Assembly: GCF_030551875.1 (NCBI RefSeq)
Contig: NZ_JAUOZU010000005.1
Span: 124,001 to 188,000 of the forward strand
Length of the DNA stretch: 64,000 bases
Source of the DNA: Fluviirhizobium alvei
GTDB taxonomy: Bacteria > Pseudomonadota > Alphaproteobacteria > Rhizobiales > Rhizobiaceae
Direction: 5' to 3'
Positions within the stretch are counted from its first letter, which is position 1. Each line of letters starts with the position of its first letter. The notes beneath the pieces are model-generated. The model was not told the DNA's origin. It saw nothing but the letters and a program-made list of their open reading frames with translations, and did no database searches. Made by a program: the position numbers and the translations under genes. This document shows positions 34,784 to 44,439 of the stretch, piece after piece.

Positions 34784-35728
34784 ATGAAAAAGTTCAAGAC
34801 AGCGGCCATGGCCGCGACGGCCTTCGCATGCCTTGCCACCACCGCAGTTGCAGCCGAGAAGGCCGAGTGCAAGCTCGTACGCATGTCGGACCTCGGCTGG
34901 ACTGACATTGCACTCACCAACACGACCGCCGAACTCATTCTCAAGGCGCTCGGCTACGAGGTCCAGCAATCCCTGCTCGCCCTCAATGTCACCTTCGATT
35001 CGCTCAAGAACGACGATATGGATGTGTTCCTCGGCAACTGGCGCCCGGTGCAGGACCTCGACTACAAGGCCTATTTTGATTCCGGAGCCGTGGTGCCTCT
35101 GACCACCAACCTCACCGGCGCCAAATATACGCTCGCCGTGCCTCAATATGTCGCCGATGCGGGTCTCAAATCCTTCGACGATCTGCAGAAATTTGCCGAC
35201 AAGCTCGACCACAAGATCTATGGCATCGAACCGGGTTCCAACAAGCCGCTGCTCGACATGATCGCGGCCAAGACCCACGGGCTGGATGGCGACTGGCAAG
35301 TGGTGGAATCGAGCGAAGCGGCCATGCTCGCTCAGGTTCAGCGCGCTGTCGCCGCCAAGGATTTCATCGTCTTCCTCGGCTGGCAGCCGCATCCGATGAA
35401 CGTCAACATGGAGATGACCTATCTCGCGGGCGGCGATGCCGAATTCGGCCCGGATTTTGGTGGCGCCACCGTCCGCACGATCGCGCGCGGAACCTATCCG
35501 CAGGATTGCCCGAATGTGACGCAGTTCTTCACCAATCTGGTCTTCGATATCGATTACGAGAACACCGGCATGAACATGATCATGACCGACGGGCTCGAAG
35601 TCCCCGCCGCAGCCACCAAGATGATGCGCGACAATCCCCGCAAGGTCGAGGAATGGCTGAAGGGTGTTTCGACCATCGACGGCAAGCCGGGTTTCGACGC
35701 CGTCAAATCCGCGCTCGAGATTGAGTGA
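34784..35728 (+). CDS. choX: Choline ABC transporter substrate-binding protein
   Basis: 314 residues with a Sec signal peptide (cut near AVAAEK, about residue 24). The mature part is OpuAC-like: MSDLGWTDIALTNTTAELIL, YEVQQSLLALNVTFDSL, DDMDVFLGNWRPVQ, GIEPGSNKPLLDM and FLGWQPHPMNVNM, the set of aromatic residues that cage the trimethylammonium group. It binds choline in the periplasm. The membrane and ATPase partners (ChoW, ChoV) are not encoded here; instead an alcohol dehydrogenase gene starts 11 bp downstream. Confidence 0.88.
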   Translation: MKKFKTAAMAATAFACLATTAVAAEKAECKLVRMSDLGWTDIALTNTTAELILKALGYEVQQSLLALNVTFDSLKNDDMDVFLGNWRPVQDLDYKAYFDSGAVVPLTTNLTGAKYTLAVPQYVADAGLKSFDDLQKFADKLDHKIYGIEPGSNKPLLDMIAAKTHGLDGDWQVVESSEAAMLAQVQRAVAAKDFIVFLGWQPHPMNVNMEMTYLAGGDAEFGPDFGGATVRTIARGTYPQDCPNVTQFFTNLVFDIDYENTGMNMIMTDGLEVPAAATKMMRDNPRKVEEWLKGVSTIDGKPGFDAVKSALEIE

Positions 35729-35738
35729 GGGTGCCCGC

Positions 35739-36761
35739 GTGAATGCCATGATGCGCGCCGCCGTTCTGGTCGATTTCGGCGCTCCGCTCGAGATCCGAAC
35801 GGTGAGACGCCCCGAGCCGAAAGCCGGACAGATCCTTGTCCGGCTCGAAGCCTGCGGTCTCTGCCACTCCGATGTCCATATCTGGAAGGGTGAGGTTCGC
35901 CCGCCCGTTTCTCCCGACCCGTTCGTCCTCGGTCACGAGGGTGTCGGCCGTATCGAAGCTCTGGGTGCCGGCGTGACAGGTTGGTCGGTGGGCGACAGGG
36001 CCGGCGTTCCCTGGCTGCACAAGACCTGCCTTTGCTGCGACGAATGCCGCGATGGCGAGGAATCCTTCTGCCAGCACCAGACAGCCCATGGCCTGAATGT
36101 TCCCGGCGCGCTCGCCGACTATGTTGTGGTCGATGCCGATTTCGCGGTCCGCCTGCCCGGCACGGTCGACGCGGTTCAGACCGCACCGGTCATGTGCGCC
36201 GGCGTCACCGCCTATGGCGCCATCCGCCGCGCCCGGATGTTGGCCGGAGAACGGCTTGCCGTCTTCGGCTGTGGTGGGCTCGGCCTCTATGCGGTACAGA
36301 TCGCGCACCGGATGGGTATCGAAGTGGTGGCAATCGACCGCGATCCGGACAAGCTTTCGACAGCGCGCGCGCTGGGTGCCAATGAAACGGAAATCGCTGA
36401 CGGTGGCCTTACCGAACGGATGAGCGAACCCGGACGCCGCGTCCATGCGGCGATCAATTTCGCCCCCACCACCCGCACCTGGCCCGCCATGCTATCGGCG
36501 ATCCGCCCACGCGGGCGCATCGTCGCCGCAGCCCTCGTCTCCGAACCGGTCGGTCTCAATCAGGAATGGCTGACCGGAACCGGTGTCACGATCACCGGCA
36601 CCAGCGTCGGTACCCGCAAGGAAATGCAGGAACTGGTTGCCCTGCATGCGGCCAACCCGCTGACCGCTCCGATCGAGGAAATTTCCCTCGAACAGGTCTC
36701 CGACGCATTGATCGCGCTCGAAGAGGGCAAGGCGAAAGGCCGGTTTGTGATCCGATTGTAA
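35739..36761 (+). CDS. Zinc-dependent alcohol dehydrogenase (MDR family)
   Basis: 340 residues from the GTG at 35739 (GAGGG at 35727-35731); an ATG at 35748 is also possible. Catalytic zinc site: CGLCHSDVHIW, LGHEG and Cys in APVMCAGVT. Structural zinc: four Cys in CLCCDECRDGEESFC. The Rossmann motif GCGGLGLYAVQIA lies near residue 170. It oxidises an alcohol with NAD(+). Eleven bp separate it from choX, so it is in the same transcript; whether it acts on choline-related or other alcohols is not known. Confidence 0.88.
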   Translation: MNAMMRAAVLVDFGAPLEIRTVRRPEPKAGQILVRLEACGLCHSDVHIWKGEVRPPVSPDPFVLGHEGVGRIEALGAGVTGWSVGDRAGVPWLHKTCLCCDECRDGEESFCQHQTAHGLNVPGALADYVVVDADFAVRLPGTVDAVQTAPVMCAGVTAYGAIRRARMLAGERLAVFGCGGLGLYAVQIAHRMGIEVVAIDRDPDKLSTARALGANETEIADGGLTERMSEPGRRVHAAINFAPTTRTWPAMLSAIRPRGRIVAAALVSEPVGLNQEWLTGTGVTITGTSVGTRKEMQELVALHAANPLTAPIEEISLEQVSDALIALEEGKAKGRFVIRL

Positions 36762-37036
36762 CAACCGAAGCTTGAAATTACCTGTTTTGGGTTAGCCTAG
36801 ACAAGGCACTGGAATGCAACCAGAATTTCTCTATATTATTTCATTCTGAAAAAACCATGAAACATTTCTGAAACAAAAGTTACATTTTCGTCGCATAAAT
36901 TGCTGTCCCCGTTCGTCATTGCAACCGTTGAGGCATTTCGAACGGATTGCTTGCGCATTTTCTATGATCGGGGATGAAACGATGCCCGTCGAATGCGTCA
37001 CCACTCCGTCCGAAACGACAGAAAGGTGAATGATCT

Positions 37037-40000
37037 ATGGCAACCAAGAATGGTACGGATTCGTCCGAAACTATCATCGGCACCAATAATGCGGATTCCA
37101 TCTACGCGAATGGCGGAAACGACAGGGTCGATGGCGCGTTCGGCAGTGACAGTCTTTACGGCGGCGCCGGCAAGGACACGATTTTCGGAGGCTTTCAGGA
37201 CGACAACATTTCAGGCGACGCCGACGATGATGTGATCGACGCCGGTTCGGGCGACGACTGGGTCACCGGCGGCAGCGGCACCGACAAGCTGCTTGGCGGG
37301 CTCGGCGAGGACCGGTTCAACGACTGGCTTGTTTCCGATATCAACGGCGACACGATCGACGGGGGCATCGGGCTGGATACGCTCGTCCTCAATCTCGGTT
37401 ACGGCACCAGTGCCATCAACTTTACGGCGACCGACCCGACCACGCTCACGAACATCTATGGCGCTGGCGTGACCGGCATCGAGCAATTCAACGTCACTGG
37501 CCATTACAGCAAGGCCGATGTTCTGACCGGCGGTCACTGGGACGACCAGTTGATAGGCCTGGGCGGCAACGACCGTTTATTCGGCATGGAAGGCGATGAC
37601 ATGGTCATAGCCGGTGACGGCGCCGATACGGTCAATGGGGGCCAGGGTGACGATTACATTACCGGCGATGCAGGCCAGGACAACCTCTATGGCAGTTTCG
37701 GTCGTGACAATCTTTCCGGCGGCAGCGACAACGATCTTCTCGATGCCGGCAACGGCAACGATGCACTCTATGGTGAAGACGGCGATGACAAGCTGCTTGG
37801 TGGTGATGGCGACGATTACATGATCGGCGGCATCGGCAATGACACGATGGTCGGTGACAAAGGCGACGATTACATCATCAGCGGCGATGGTATCGACAAG
37901 ATCGATGCTGGGGCAGGCAACGACGAAATCATCGTTCAGGTCGGAATGGGCAAGGATGTCATCGACGCTGGCACTGGCATCGACGAAGTCGAAATTTCCA
38001 ATGTTTCCGGAACGCTCATCGTCAAGACTCCGGACCAAATCACCACCCTTTCGGATGGAACCACCATCACCGGCGTCGAAGATTTCACGATCACCGGCAC
38101 AAATGGCAAGAACAAGTTCGTTACCTTGAACGGTAACGACGCGCTTTTTGGCTATGATGGCGACGACTATCTCTCTGGCGGCGGCGGAAATGATCAGCTT
38201 TCGGGCGGCATCGGCAACGACACGATGCTGGGTGGAAGCGGCGACGACAGCCTGATTGCCGGTGGTGGAAAAGACACGCTCGATGGCGGCCAGGGGCTGG
38301 ATACCGCGACCATCGATCTGAGTTCAATGCATAGCGCGACGACATTCAGCATTACCGGAGCGAGCGCCAAGCTATCGAACGGCACGACCGTGGCCAATAC
38401 CGAAATTTTCTACATCAGCACTGGAAACGGCAACGATCGCCTGAATGGTACCGGAGCAACTTTTGTCAGCTTCTCTGCTGGCAACGGCAACAACCAGCTG
38501 ACGGGTAGCAACGGCAATGACACTCTCGGTGCCGGCATCGGCAACGACACGATACTCGGTGGCAAGGGCAACGATCTGGTTTACGATCTCGGTGGCAACA
38601 ACAGGATCGAAACAGGTGATGGTAACGACCATGTCAATCTCGACGTTTTGGAAAAGCATGCCGGCGGTGATCTGACGAAACTGAAGCTGGGAGCCGGCAA
38701 CGATCTGGTCGAATTCAACGAGAGGCTCGACACGCTTGAAGGCAAGCTGGAGGCCGACGGCGGCAGTGGCATAGACAATGCTGTGATCGATCGTTCGAAG
38801 ACCAACAAGGACCTGAGCTTCACGCTCAAGGCGCATGCCGTTCTGGTCAATGGCGATGTGACTCTCGACAATTTCGAGCAGGTCTCCATCTTCACGGGCT
38901 CAGGCAACGACAAGCTGACCGGCGGCAAGTTGGGAGATGCGTTCTACGCCAATGCAGGAAATGACACCCTGAACGGTCTCGGCGGCAACGATTGGCTAGA
39001 AGGCGGCACCGGAAAGGACGTGATAGAAGCTGGGGATGGCGATGACTGGCTCTACGCCAACGATGGCGGCGATGATGGCGTCGCCGACACGCTCAACGCC
39101 GGTACCGGCAACGACAACCTCTATATCGCCAACCGCGATATTGCTAATGGCGGGGCGGGTACCGATACGGTTCACGTCGATCTCTCCAATCTTACCACCG
39201 GCGTCCAGTTCACATTCGACACTGGAGCAGTGAAGATCAACGCCGCTACGAGAATCTCCGGAATGGAAATCCTCGACTTCACCGGATCGAAGGTTGGCGA
39301 CAAGGTGACCGGCGGTAATCTGGCCGACACGCTGCGCGGCCTTGGCGGCAATGACATTCTCGACGGCGGCAAGGGTGACGATACGCTCTATGACGGCGCA
39401 GGCAATGACACGCTCAAGGGCGGTGACGGCAATGACAGCTTCGTGCGCGACGAGTTCACGGGCAACGATGTCTTCGACGGTGGCAATGGCACGGATGCCT
39501 TGTCCTTCAACTTCTATGGCGATAGTTCGGTGTTGATCGACCTCGCCAACAGCAGCAAGAATGACGGCCTGGCCAAGGGCCTGACGGTGAAGTCGATCGA
39601 GCAGGTGACAGGCACCAGCGAGGATGACGCGATCTATGGTTCCAACGCCAACGAGCGGCTGTATGGCGGCTATGGCGGCGATGTTCTCAACGGTCGTGGT
39701 GGCAACGATTTCCTCAACGGCAATGGCGGCGCCGATCTCCTGACCGGCGGCAGCGGAAACGACCAGTTCATCTTCGACGACTTTAGCGCCGGCGGTGATT
39801 TCGTGACCGATTTTGTGCGCGGGCAGGACAAGCTGGTGATCGATGACGAACGGTTTGGCCTGTCCGAAAACTACAAGCTGAAGCTGGAAACCGTTACCGA
39901 ACCGGTCACAACGGCGTCTGGACCGGTCTTCCTGTTTGAAAAGGACACAAGCCGGCTTTGGTTCGATGCCGATGGCAAGGCTGGCGACGCAGAAGCCTAT

Positions 40001-40060
40001 CTGGTCGCCACGCTAGACGGAATCAAGACGCTTTCCGCAAGCGATTTCGACTTCATGTGA
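37037..40060 (+). CDS. Large RTX (hemolysin-type calcium-binding) repeat protein, probable type I secretion substrate
   Basis: 1007 acidic residues, without an N-terminal signal peptide. Glycine/aspartate nonapeptides of the type GGxGxDxLx begin almost at the N-terminus and return in several blocks (about residues 15-95, 165-300, 370-430, 500-560, 630-710, 765-835, 870-930), alternating with beta-rich spacers such as the STATIDLS- and TGIEQFNV-type segments. The C-terminus ends ASDFDFM, a short hydrophobic end typical of type I signals. It would bind calcium outside the cell; no catalytic domain is recognised, so adhesion or biofilm function is a guess. The 275-bp gap 36762-37036 before it is AT-rich and probably holds its promoter. 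No ABC/HlyD exporter is encoded nearby. Confidence 0.88.
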   Translation: MATKNGTDSSETIIGTNNADSIYANGGNDRVDGAFGSDSLYGGAGKDTIFGGFQDDNISGDADDDVIDAGSGDDWVTGGSGTDKLLGGLGEDRFNDWLVSDINGDTIDGGIGLDTLVLNLGYGTSAINFTATDPTTLTNIYGAGVTGIEQFNVTGHYSKADVLTGGHWDDQLIGLGGNDRLFGMEGDDMVIAGDGADTVNGGQGDDYITGDAGQDNLYGSFGRDNLSGGSDNDLLDAGNGNDALYGEDGDDKLLGGDGDDYMIGGIGNDTMVGDKGDDYIISGDGIDKIDAGAGNDEIIVQVGMGKDVIDAGTGIDEVEISNVSGTLIVKTPDQITTLSDGTTITGVEDFTITGTNGKNKFVTLNGNDALFGYDGDDYLSGGGGNDQLSGGIGNDTMLGGSGDDSLIAGGGKDTLDGGQGLDTATIDLSSMHSATTFSITGASAKLSNGTTVANTEIFYISTGNGNDRLNGTGATFVSFSAGNGNNQLTGSNGNDTLGAGIGNDTILGGKGNDLVYDLGGNNRIETGDGNDHVNLDVLEKHAGGDLTKLKLGAGNDLVEFNERLDTLEGKLEADGGSGIDNAVIDRSKTNKDLSFTLKAHAVLVNGDVTLDNFEQVSIFTGSGNDKLTGGKLGDAFYANAGNDTLNGLGGNDWLEGGTGKDVIEAGDGDDWLYANDGGDDGVADTLNAGTGNDNLYIANRDIANGGAGTDTVHVDLSNLTTGVQFTFDTGAVKINAATRISGMEILDFTGSKVGDKVTGGNLADTLRGLGGNDILDGGKGDDTLYDGAGNDTLKGGDGNDSFVRDEFTGNDVFDGGNGTDALSFNFYGDSSVLIDLANSSKNDGLAKGLTVKSIEQVTGTSEDDAIYGSNANERLYGGYGGDVLNGRGGNDFLNGNGGADLLTGGSGNDQFIFDDFSAGGDFVTDFVRGQDKLVIDDERFGLSENYKLKLETVTEPVTTASGPVFLFEKDTSRLWFDADGKAGDAEAYLVATLDGIKTLSASDFDFM

Positions 40061-40137
40061 TCGCGGGAGGTGGCTGGCGGCTGCGCCGGCCACTTGGGCT
40101 TTGCATGTTCGAAACCTTGCGGCGACCGAAGTAAAAT

Positions 40138-40170
40138 CCGGGAGGGGCAACCTTCCCGGTTCTCTCTTTT
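40138..40170 (+). terminator. Terminator hairpin with GCAA tetraloop (repeat copy 1)
   Basis: A 22-nt hairpin with CCGGG/CCCGG outer arms and a GCAA loop, followed by TTCTCTCTTTT. It lies 77 bp after the RTX gene. A near-identical hairpin in opposite orientation lies at 41023-41044. Confidence 0.65.
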
Positions 40171-40228
40171 GCCGAATTGTGACCGCTACCGCCAAAACGA
40201 CAGCGACGACTACAGGCGAGCAGAAAAG

Positions 40229-40978
40229 CTACCCGCCGTGCCTTGAGGCAAGCACCTCCCAGGCCTGGCCGAAAAGCCAGCGATCCCGCTCGGGAACCTC
40301 CTCCTCCTTTTCGAGCAGCCAGAGCGAAACCTCTTCGCGGCCGAGCCATTCGATGATTGCGGCGCGAATTCCCGGCGACACCTCTTCCCAGAAGTCCTTG
40401 GGATCTGCCAGATTAGCGGTCGAGATGACGAACTGCACGAACTGAACCATGGAACTGGGCAAAGTATCGGCAAGCCAGAGATTGAGTTTGGGAAGGATTT
40501 CCAGATTCAGCATCGCCGCCGCGCACAACCATTCCCCAGCATCGCATTTGTCCGGATGATTCAAGTGAAGCCGTGCCCAGGCGGCTTCAAACACCTGGAT
40601 GATTGCGTCTCGCTCGCGATCCGGCCAATCACGCCAGCGGGCGTAGATCAGCTTGGAGGCGATCAGAGTGGCATCAAGTCCTGGTTGCCCATGGTTACCC
40701 AAGACGGCGAGATGCACGATGCGTGGCAGGAAATGCTTGTACCCGGCGACATCGCCAACAGTCGTCAGAGCGAATGAGGCATAGGGCCCCAGCGCTGCTG
40801 CGGAGAGCGCATTCAGAGGAGCAGATCTCAAATCGGCAAGAATTGCTTCGCCATCCCTGAGGGAAGACGCATCGAGCTTTGATGGCGTGGCGTAGCCGGC
40901 AAGGGCAGCATAGAGCGCAGCCAACGCCTCAGAAAGGTCTCGATTCCTGCGGGTGATGAGTTCAGCTTGATCCGTCAT
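40229..40978 (-). CDS. Conserved-type hypothetical protein, alpha-helical
   Basis: 249 residues from the ATG at 40978 (the TTG at 41008 is less likely). No signal peptide or membrane segment. It is rich in Ala, Leu and Trp with many predicted helices; features include ALAALYAALAGYATPSKLD near the N-terminus, a segment SMVQFVQFVISTANL in the middle and the acidic, Trp-containing EWLGREEVSLWLLEKEEE near the end. I do not recognise the family. Codon pattern is like the host, and the gene sits alone, bracketed by two copies of a terminator-like repeat. Confidence 0.7.
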   Translation of the reverse strand: MTDQAELITRRNRDLSEALAALYAALAGYATPSKLDASSLRDGEAILADLRSAPLNALSAAALGPYASFALTTVGDVAGYKHFLPRIVHLAVLGNHGQPGLDATLIASKLIYARWRDWPDRERDAIIQVFEAAWARLHLNHPDKCDAGEWLCAAAMLNLEILPKLNLWLADTLPSSMVQFVQFVISTANLADPKDFWEEVSPGIRAAIIEWLGREEVSLWLLEKEEEVPERDRWLFGQAWEVLASRHGG

Positions 40979-41022
40979 GGTTGTCGGCTTAGCAAACACC
41001 CTTTGCAACCGTCAAACAAAAA

Positions 41023-41063
41023 CCGGGAAGGTTGCCCTCCCCGGTTCTTTCGTTCGCCGAAGG
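41023..41063 (-). terminator. Terminator hairpin with GCAA tetraloop (repeat copy 2), after ilvC
   Basis: On the minus strand the hairpin AACCGGGG...CCCGGTT has a GCAA loop and runs into TTTTTGTTT, 29 bp after the ilvC stop. The hairpin is nearly the same as at 40138-40159 but inverted, and the plus-strand flank TTCTTTCGTTCGCCGAA also resembles that of copy 1. Confidence 0.7.
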
Positions 41064-41073
41064 GCGATCGATC

Positions 41074-42135
<1,062 letters not shown>

Positions 42136-42786
42136 TCAGTCCGCCAGAGCCTTTCTGGTTCCAAACAGGCGCAGGAAGGCGTCGACCGCCTTGTCCGCCC
42201 GGGATCCGAATTCCTTGCGAAGCACGCTTATATCCTCGCCGAGCAGCATGCGCACGTGCAGATCGCGCACGATCAGCCCATAGAGCACTTCATAAGCATC
42301 GGCTGCCTCATCGAAATCGAGCAGGCCGGCGCGTTTTGCGGCCACGAGCAGGTTCATCGCCCGCTTGTCGATCTGCCGGCGACCGCGTTCGAGAAGCATC
42401 GCGCCCAGCGCCGAACCATCGCGGCTCGATTGCCCTATCGCCAGCCGGTTGAGCGCCAGCGACACATCGCCGGAGAGCACATCGAGCAGATCATGCGCAA
42501 AATCCGAAAGCGCCTTTTCCAGCGTTTCCCGCGTCAGATGGGTATGAGCCCCTTCGCCCGTCCGCACCTTGGACGCCTGATAGGAAATCATTGCTTCCAT
42601 CAGCCCATCACGGTCGCCGAACCATTTGTAGAGGCTTTCCTTCGAACAGTTGGCGGCACGCGCCACACCCGCTGTCGTCAAGGCCTTTTCGCCACCCGAT
42701 ACGAGCAGCCGGAGTGCCTCTTCCAGAACCGCATTCTGGCGCGGCGAAAACTTCTCCGTTCCCTTGCTCTCGATCTTGTCCAACAT
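42136..42786 (-). CDS. TetR-family regulator
   Basis: 216 residues from the ATG at 42786, preceded by GGGAGGCGGA. HTH: LTTAGVARAANCSKESLYKWFGDRDGL (about 36-62). The C-terminal part is all-helical without a recognisable ligand signature. A 16-bp perfect palindrome lies 24 bases upstream of its start, almost certainly its own operator. It is 42 bp from ilvC in the same direction, so it may share that transcript or merely neighbour it. Confidence 0.88.
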   Translation of the reverse strand: MLDKIESKGTEKFSPRQNAVLEEALRLLVSGGEKALTTAGVARAANCSKESLYKWFGDRDGLMEAMISYQASKVRTGEGAHTHLTRETLEKALSDFAHDLLDVLSGDVSLALNRLAIGQSSRDGSALGAMLLERGRRQIDKRAMNLLVAAKRAGLLDFDEAADAYEVLYGLIVRDLHVRMLLGEDISVLRKEFGSRADKAVDAFLRLFGTRKALAD

Positions 42787-42809
42787 TCCGCCTCCCGGGC
42801 GCTCAGTTA

Positions 42810-42825
42810 CGTACCGTACGGTACG
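42810..42825. promoter_or_regulatory. Predicted TetR operator
   Basis: CGTACCGTACGGTACG, a perfect 16-bp palindrome, followed by another partial ACGGTACGG-type half site. It lies between two TetR genes and 24 bp before the start of the 42136-42786 gene. Confidence 0.6.
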
Positions 42826-42886
42826 GTTCTGTACCTTGATAAAACCGGGCCAAGTCTCTGTCAAGCGGGTTTGTGAGGAATCGATA

Positions 42887-43507
42887 TCAGGGGCGACGAT
42901 AGAAGGCAGCGATCATCGCCACGAGTTCGTCCTCGAACGAACTACGGCCGAGCATGTCATCCCGGAACATGACGGCAGCCCGGATGGCGCCAATCGCCGC
43001 CCGAAACATGATGAAGCGCGCTTCGGGGCCCGGCTCGGCAATGTAGTCCGTGGCCTGGGCAAGGATCTTGGCATGCAGGGCGTCCGTCAATCGCTCGATC
43101 ATCTGGTCGAACCGGCGCGGGACCGTGCTGTTGCCCGCCATGTGACGCAGAAGCCGGCGGCGAACTTTCAGCCGACCCGCAAACGGTTTCAGAGCATGGC
43201 GGACCAGGATCCGCACGATTTCGTCCACCCGATCGGCCTTGCTCTCGGCAAGGGCGGCGAGAATGTCCCGTTCCTGTCGTTCCATCTCGTGAATGGCCAT
43301 GGCATTGAAGAGCGAAGCCTTGGAGGAGAAATAGCGATAGAGCGTACCGATGGAAAAGCCGGCCCGTTCGGCAACATGGTTGGTGGTGATATCGCCGTCG
43401 CCCGACCGTTCCAAAAGCTGAGCAGTGGCTTCAAAAATCGTTGATACCGTCTCCTGAGCACGAGACTGGGTCGGACTTTTTCTCGATTTTTCAGCACCTT
43501 GATCCAT
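42887..43507 (-). CDS. TetR-family regulator
   Basis: 206 residues from the ATG at 43507 (the longer frame begins with TTG and is less likely). HTH region ITTNHVAERAGFSIGTLYRYFSSKASL (about 39-65) with an N-terminal arm rich in Lys/Arg/Ser. The ligand-binding half shows no diagnostic motif. It is the first of two tandem TetR genes, 100 bp apart, with the palindrome in between; they are not close paralogues. Confidence 0.87.
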   Translation of the reverse strand: MDQGAEKSRKSPTQSRAQETVSTIFEATAQLLERSGDGDITTNHVAERAGFSIGTLYRYFSSKASLFNAMAIHEMERQERDILAALAESKADRVDEIVRILVRHALKPFAGRLKVRRRLLRHMAGNSTVPRRFDQMIERLTDALHAKILAQATDYIAEPGPEARFIMFRAAIGAIRAAVMFRDDMLGRSSFEDELVAMIAAFYRRP

Positions 43508-43605
43508 GATGCCAGAATAGGAAATTCGCCTCTCCAAGTCGAGTAGAAGGTGACGGCAACTTTGGGCATTTTCATTGCCGATCCATATTCCTTCTGGAGA
43601 CTGCC

Positions 43606-44325
43606 ATGAAAGAGAGCCTTTTCCGTTCGTCCCATACTGCCAGCCGCTGGTTCGTCACTGTCACACTAAGCCTCGCGCCTTTCCTCACCGAGGCCAAGGC
43701 AGGCGAGGTTACCTCCGGCCTTTTCGATCAACGCTATTGCGAAATTCTCACCATCAAGCGCGATGGGCTGAAAGCCCATGTCACCGTCTTCAACACGATC
43801 GGCCATAACCTCTGCCCGGATGCAGACTGGAAGGCGCTCGACCCGAAGGCGATCAAGAGCGACATGGGCCTTGATGGCGTCAAGATGAACGGGCCACGCC
43901 ACTGGCTCGTCGATGGCATCGAGGGACAGGGCGTTTCGGCGACCGGACACCAGGCCACCTTCGGCAAGATCGCCATGTCGGAACGCGCGACGCTCGAACT
44001 CGGACTGCTGCAGGCCAAATCCGGAGGCACGCGTTACAAGCCGACGGAAGTAAAGCGCGAGACCACCTGGATCTTCAAGGCCGGCGCCCCCGTCTTCGAA
44101 CTGACCGATCCGGACGGCAAAATCTACATCATGCAATCCTATGCCCAGATCGTCGATCCCGCCCTGTCGGTCGAGAGCCTTGGCACCTTGGGCACACGCC
44201 TCAAGCTGCCAAAGGGCTGGCATTATGCGAACCGCATCCTCGAGTCCGAATACAGGCTGGTTACGGCCGGCACCGCCTACGTGATCCAGGACGAGTTCGA
44301 GAACACCTACCAGCGCCGCAATTGA
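43606..44325 (+). CDS. Exported hypothetical protein
   Basis: 239 residues. A long signal peptide (to about residue 32, AKAGE) is followed by a mature domain rich in beta strands, with YCEILTIKRDGLKAHVTVFNTIG near its start and a paired Cys later (LCPD). Segments PRHWLVDGIEGQG, PVFELTDPDGKIYIMQSYAQ and LPKGWHYANRIL look like a conserved stand-alone periplasmic family, but I do not recognise a named function. Ribosome site CTGGAGA upstream. Confidence 0.75.
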   Translation: MKESLFRSSHTASRWFVTVTLSLAPFLTEAKAGEVTSGLFDQRYCEILTIKRDGLKAHVTVFNTIGHNLCPDADWKALDPKAIKSDMGLDGVKMNGPRHWLVDGIEGQGVSATGHQATFGKIAMSERATLELGLLQAKSGGTRYKPTEVKRETTWIFKAGAPVFELTDPDGKIYIMQSYAQIVDPALSVESLGTLGTRLKLPKGWHYANRILESEYRLVTAGTAYVIQDEFENTYQRRN

Positions 44326-44439
44326 CGGATCGCATCTCGCTCATCCAACGGCTTCACGATCACTCGATCGCCTTGACCGGCCCCGGCCGGTCTGGCACCC
44401 CTCGGAAAAGGCACCGTGTGCTTGCCAAGGGAGAAAGAC

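Noticed and set aside
37600-39800. Short tandem repeats resembling a repeat array
   Set aside because: The repeats encode RTX nonapeptides in frame and have no regular spacers, so this is not a CRISPR array.
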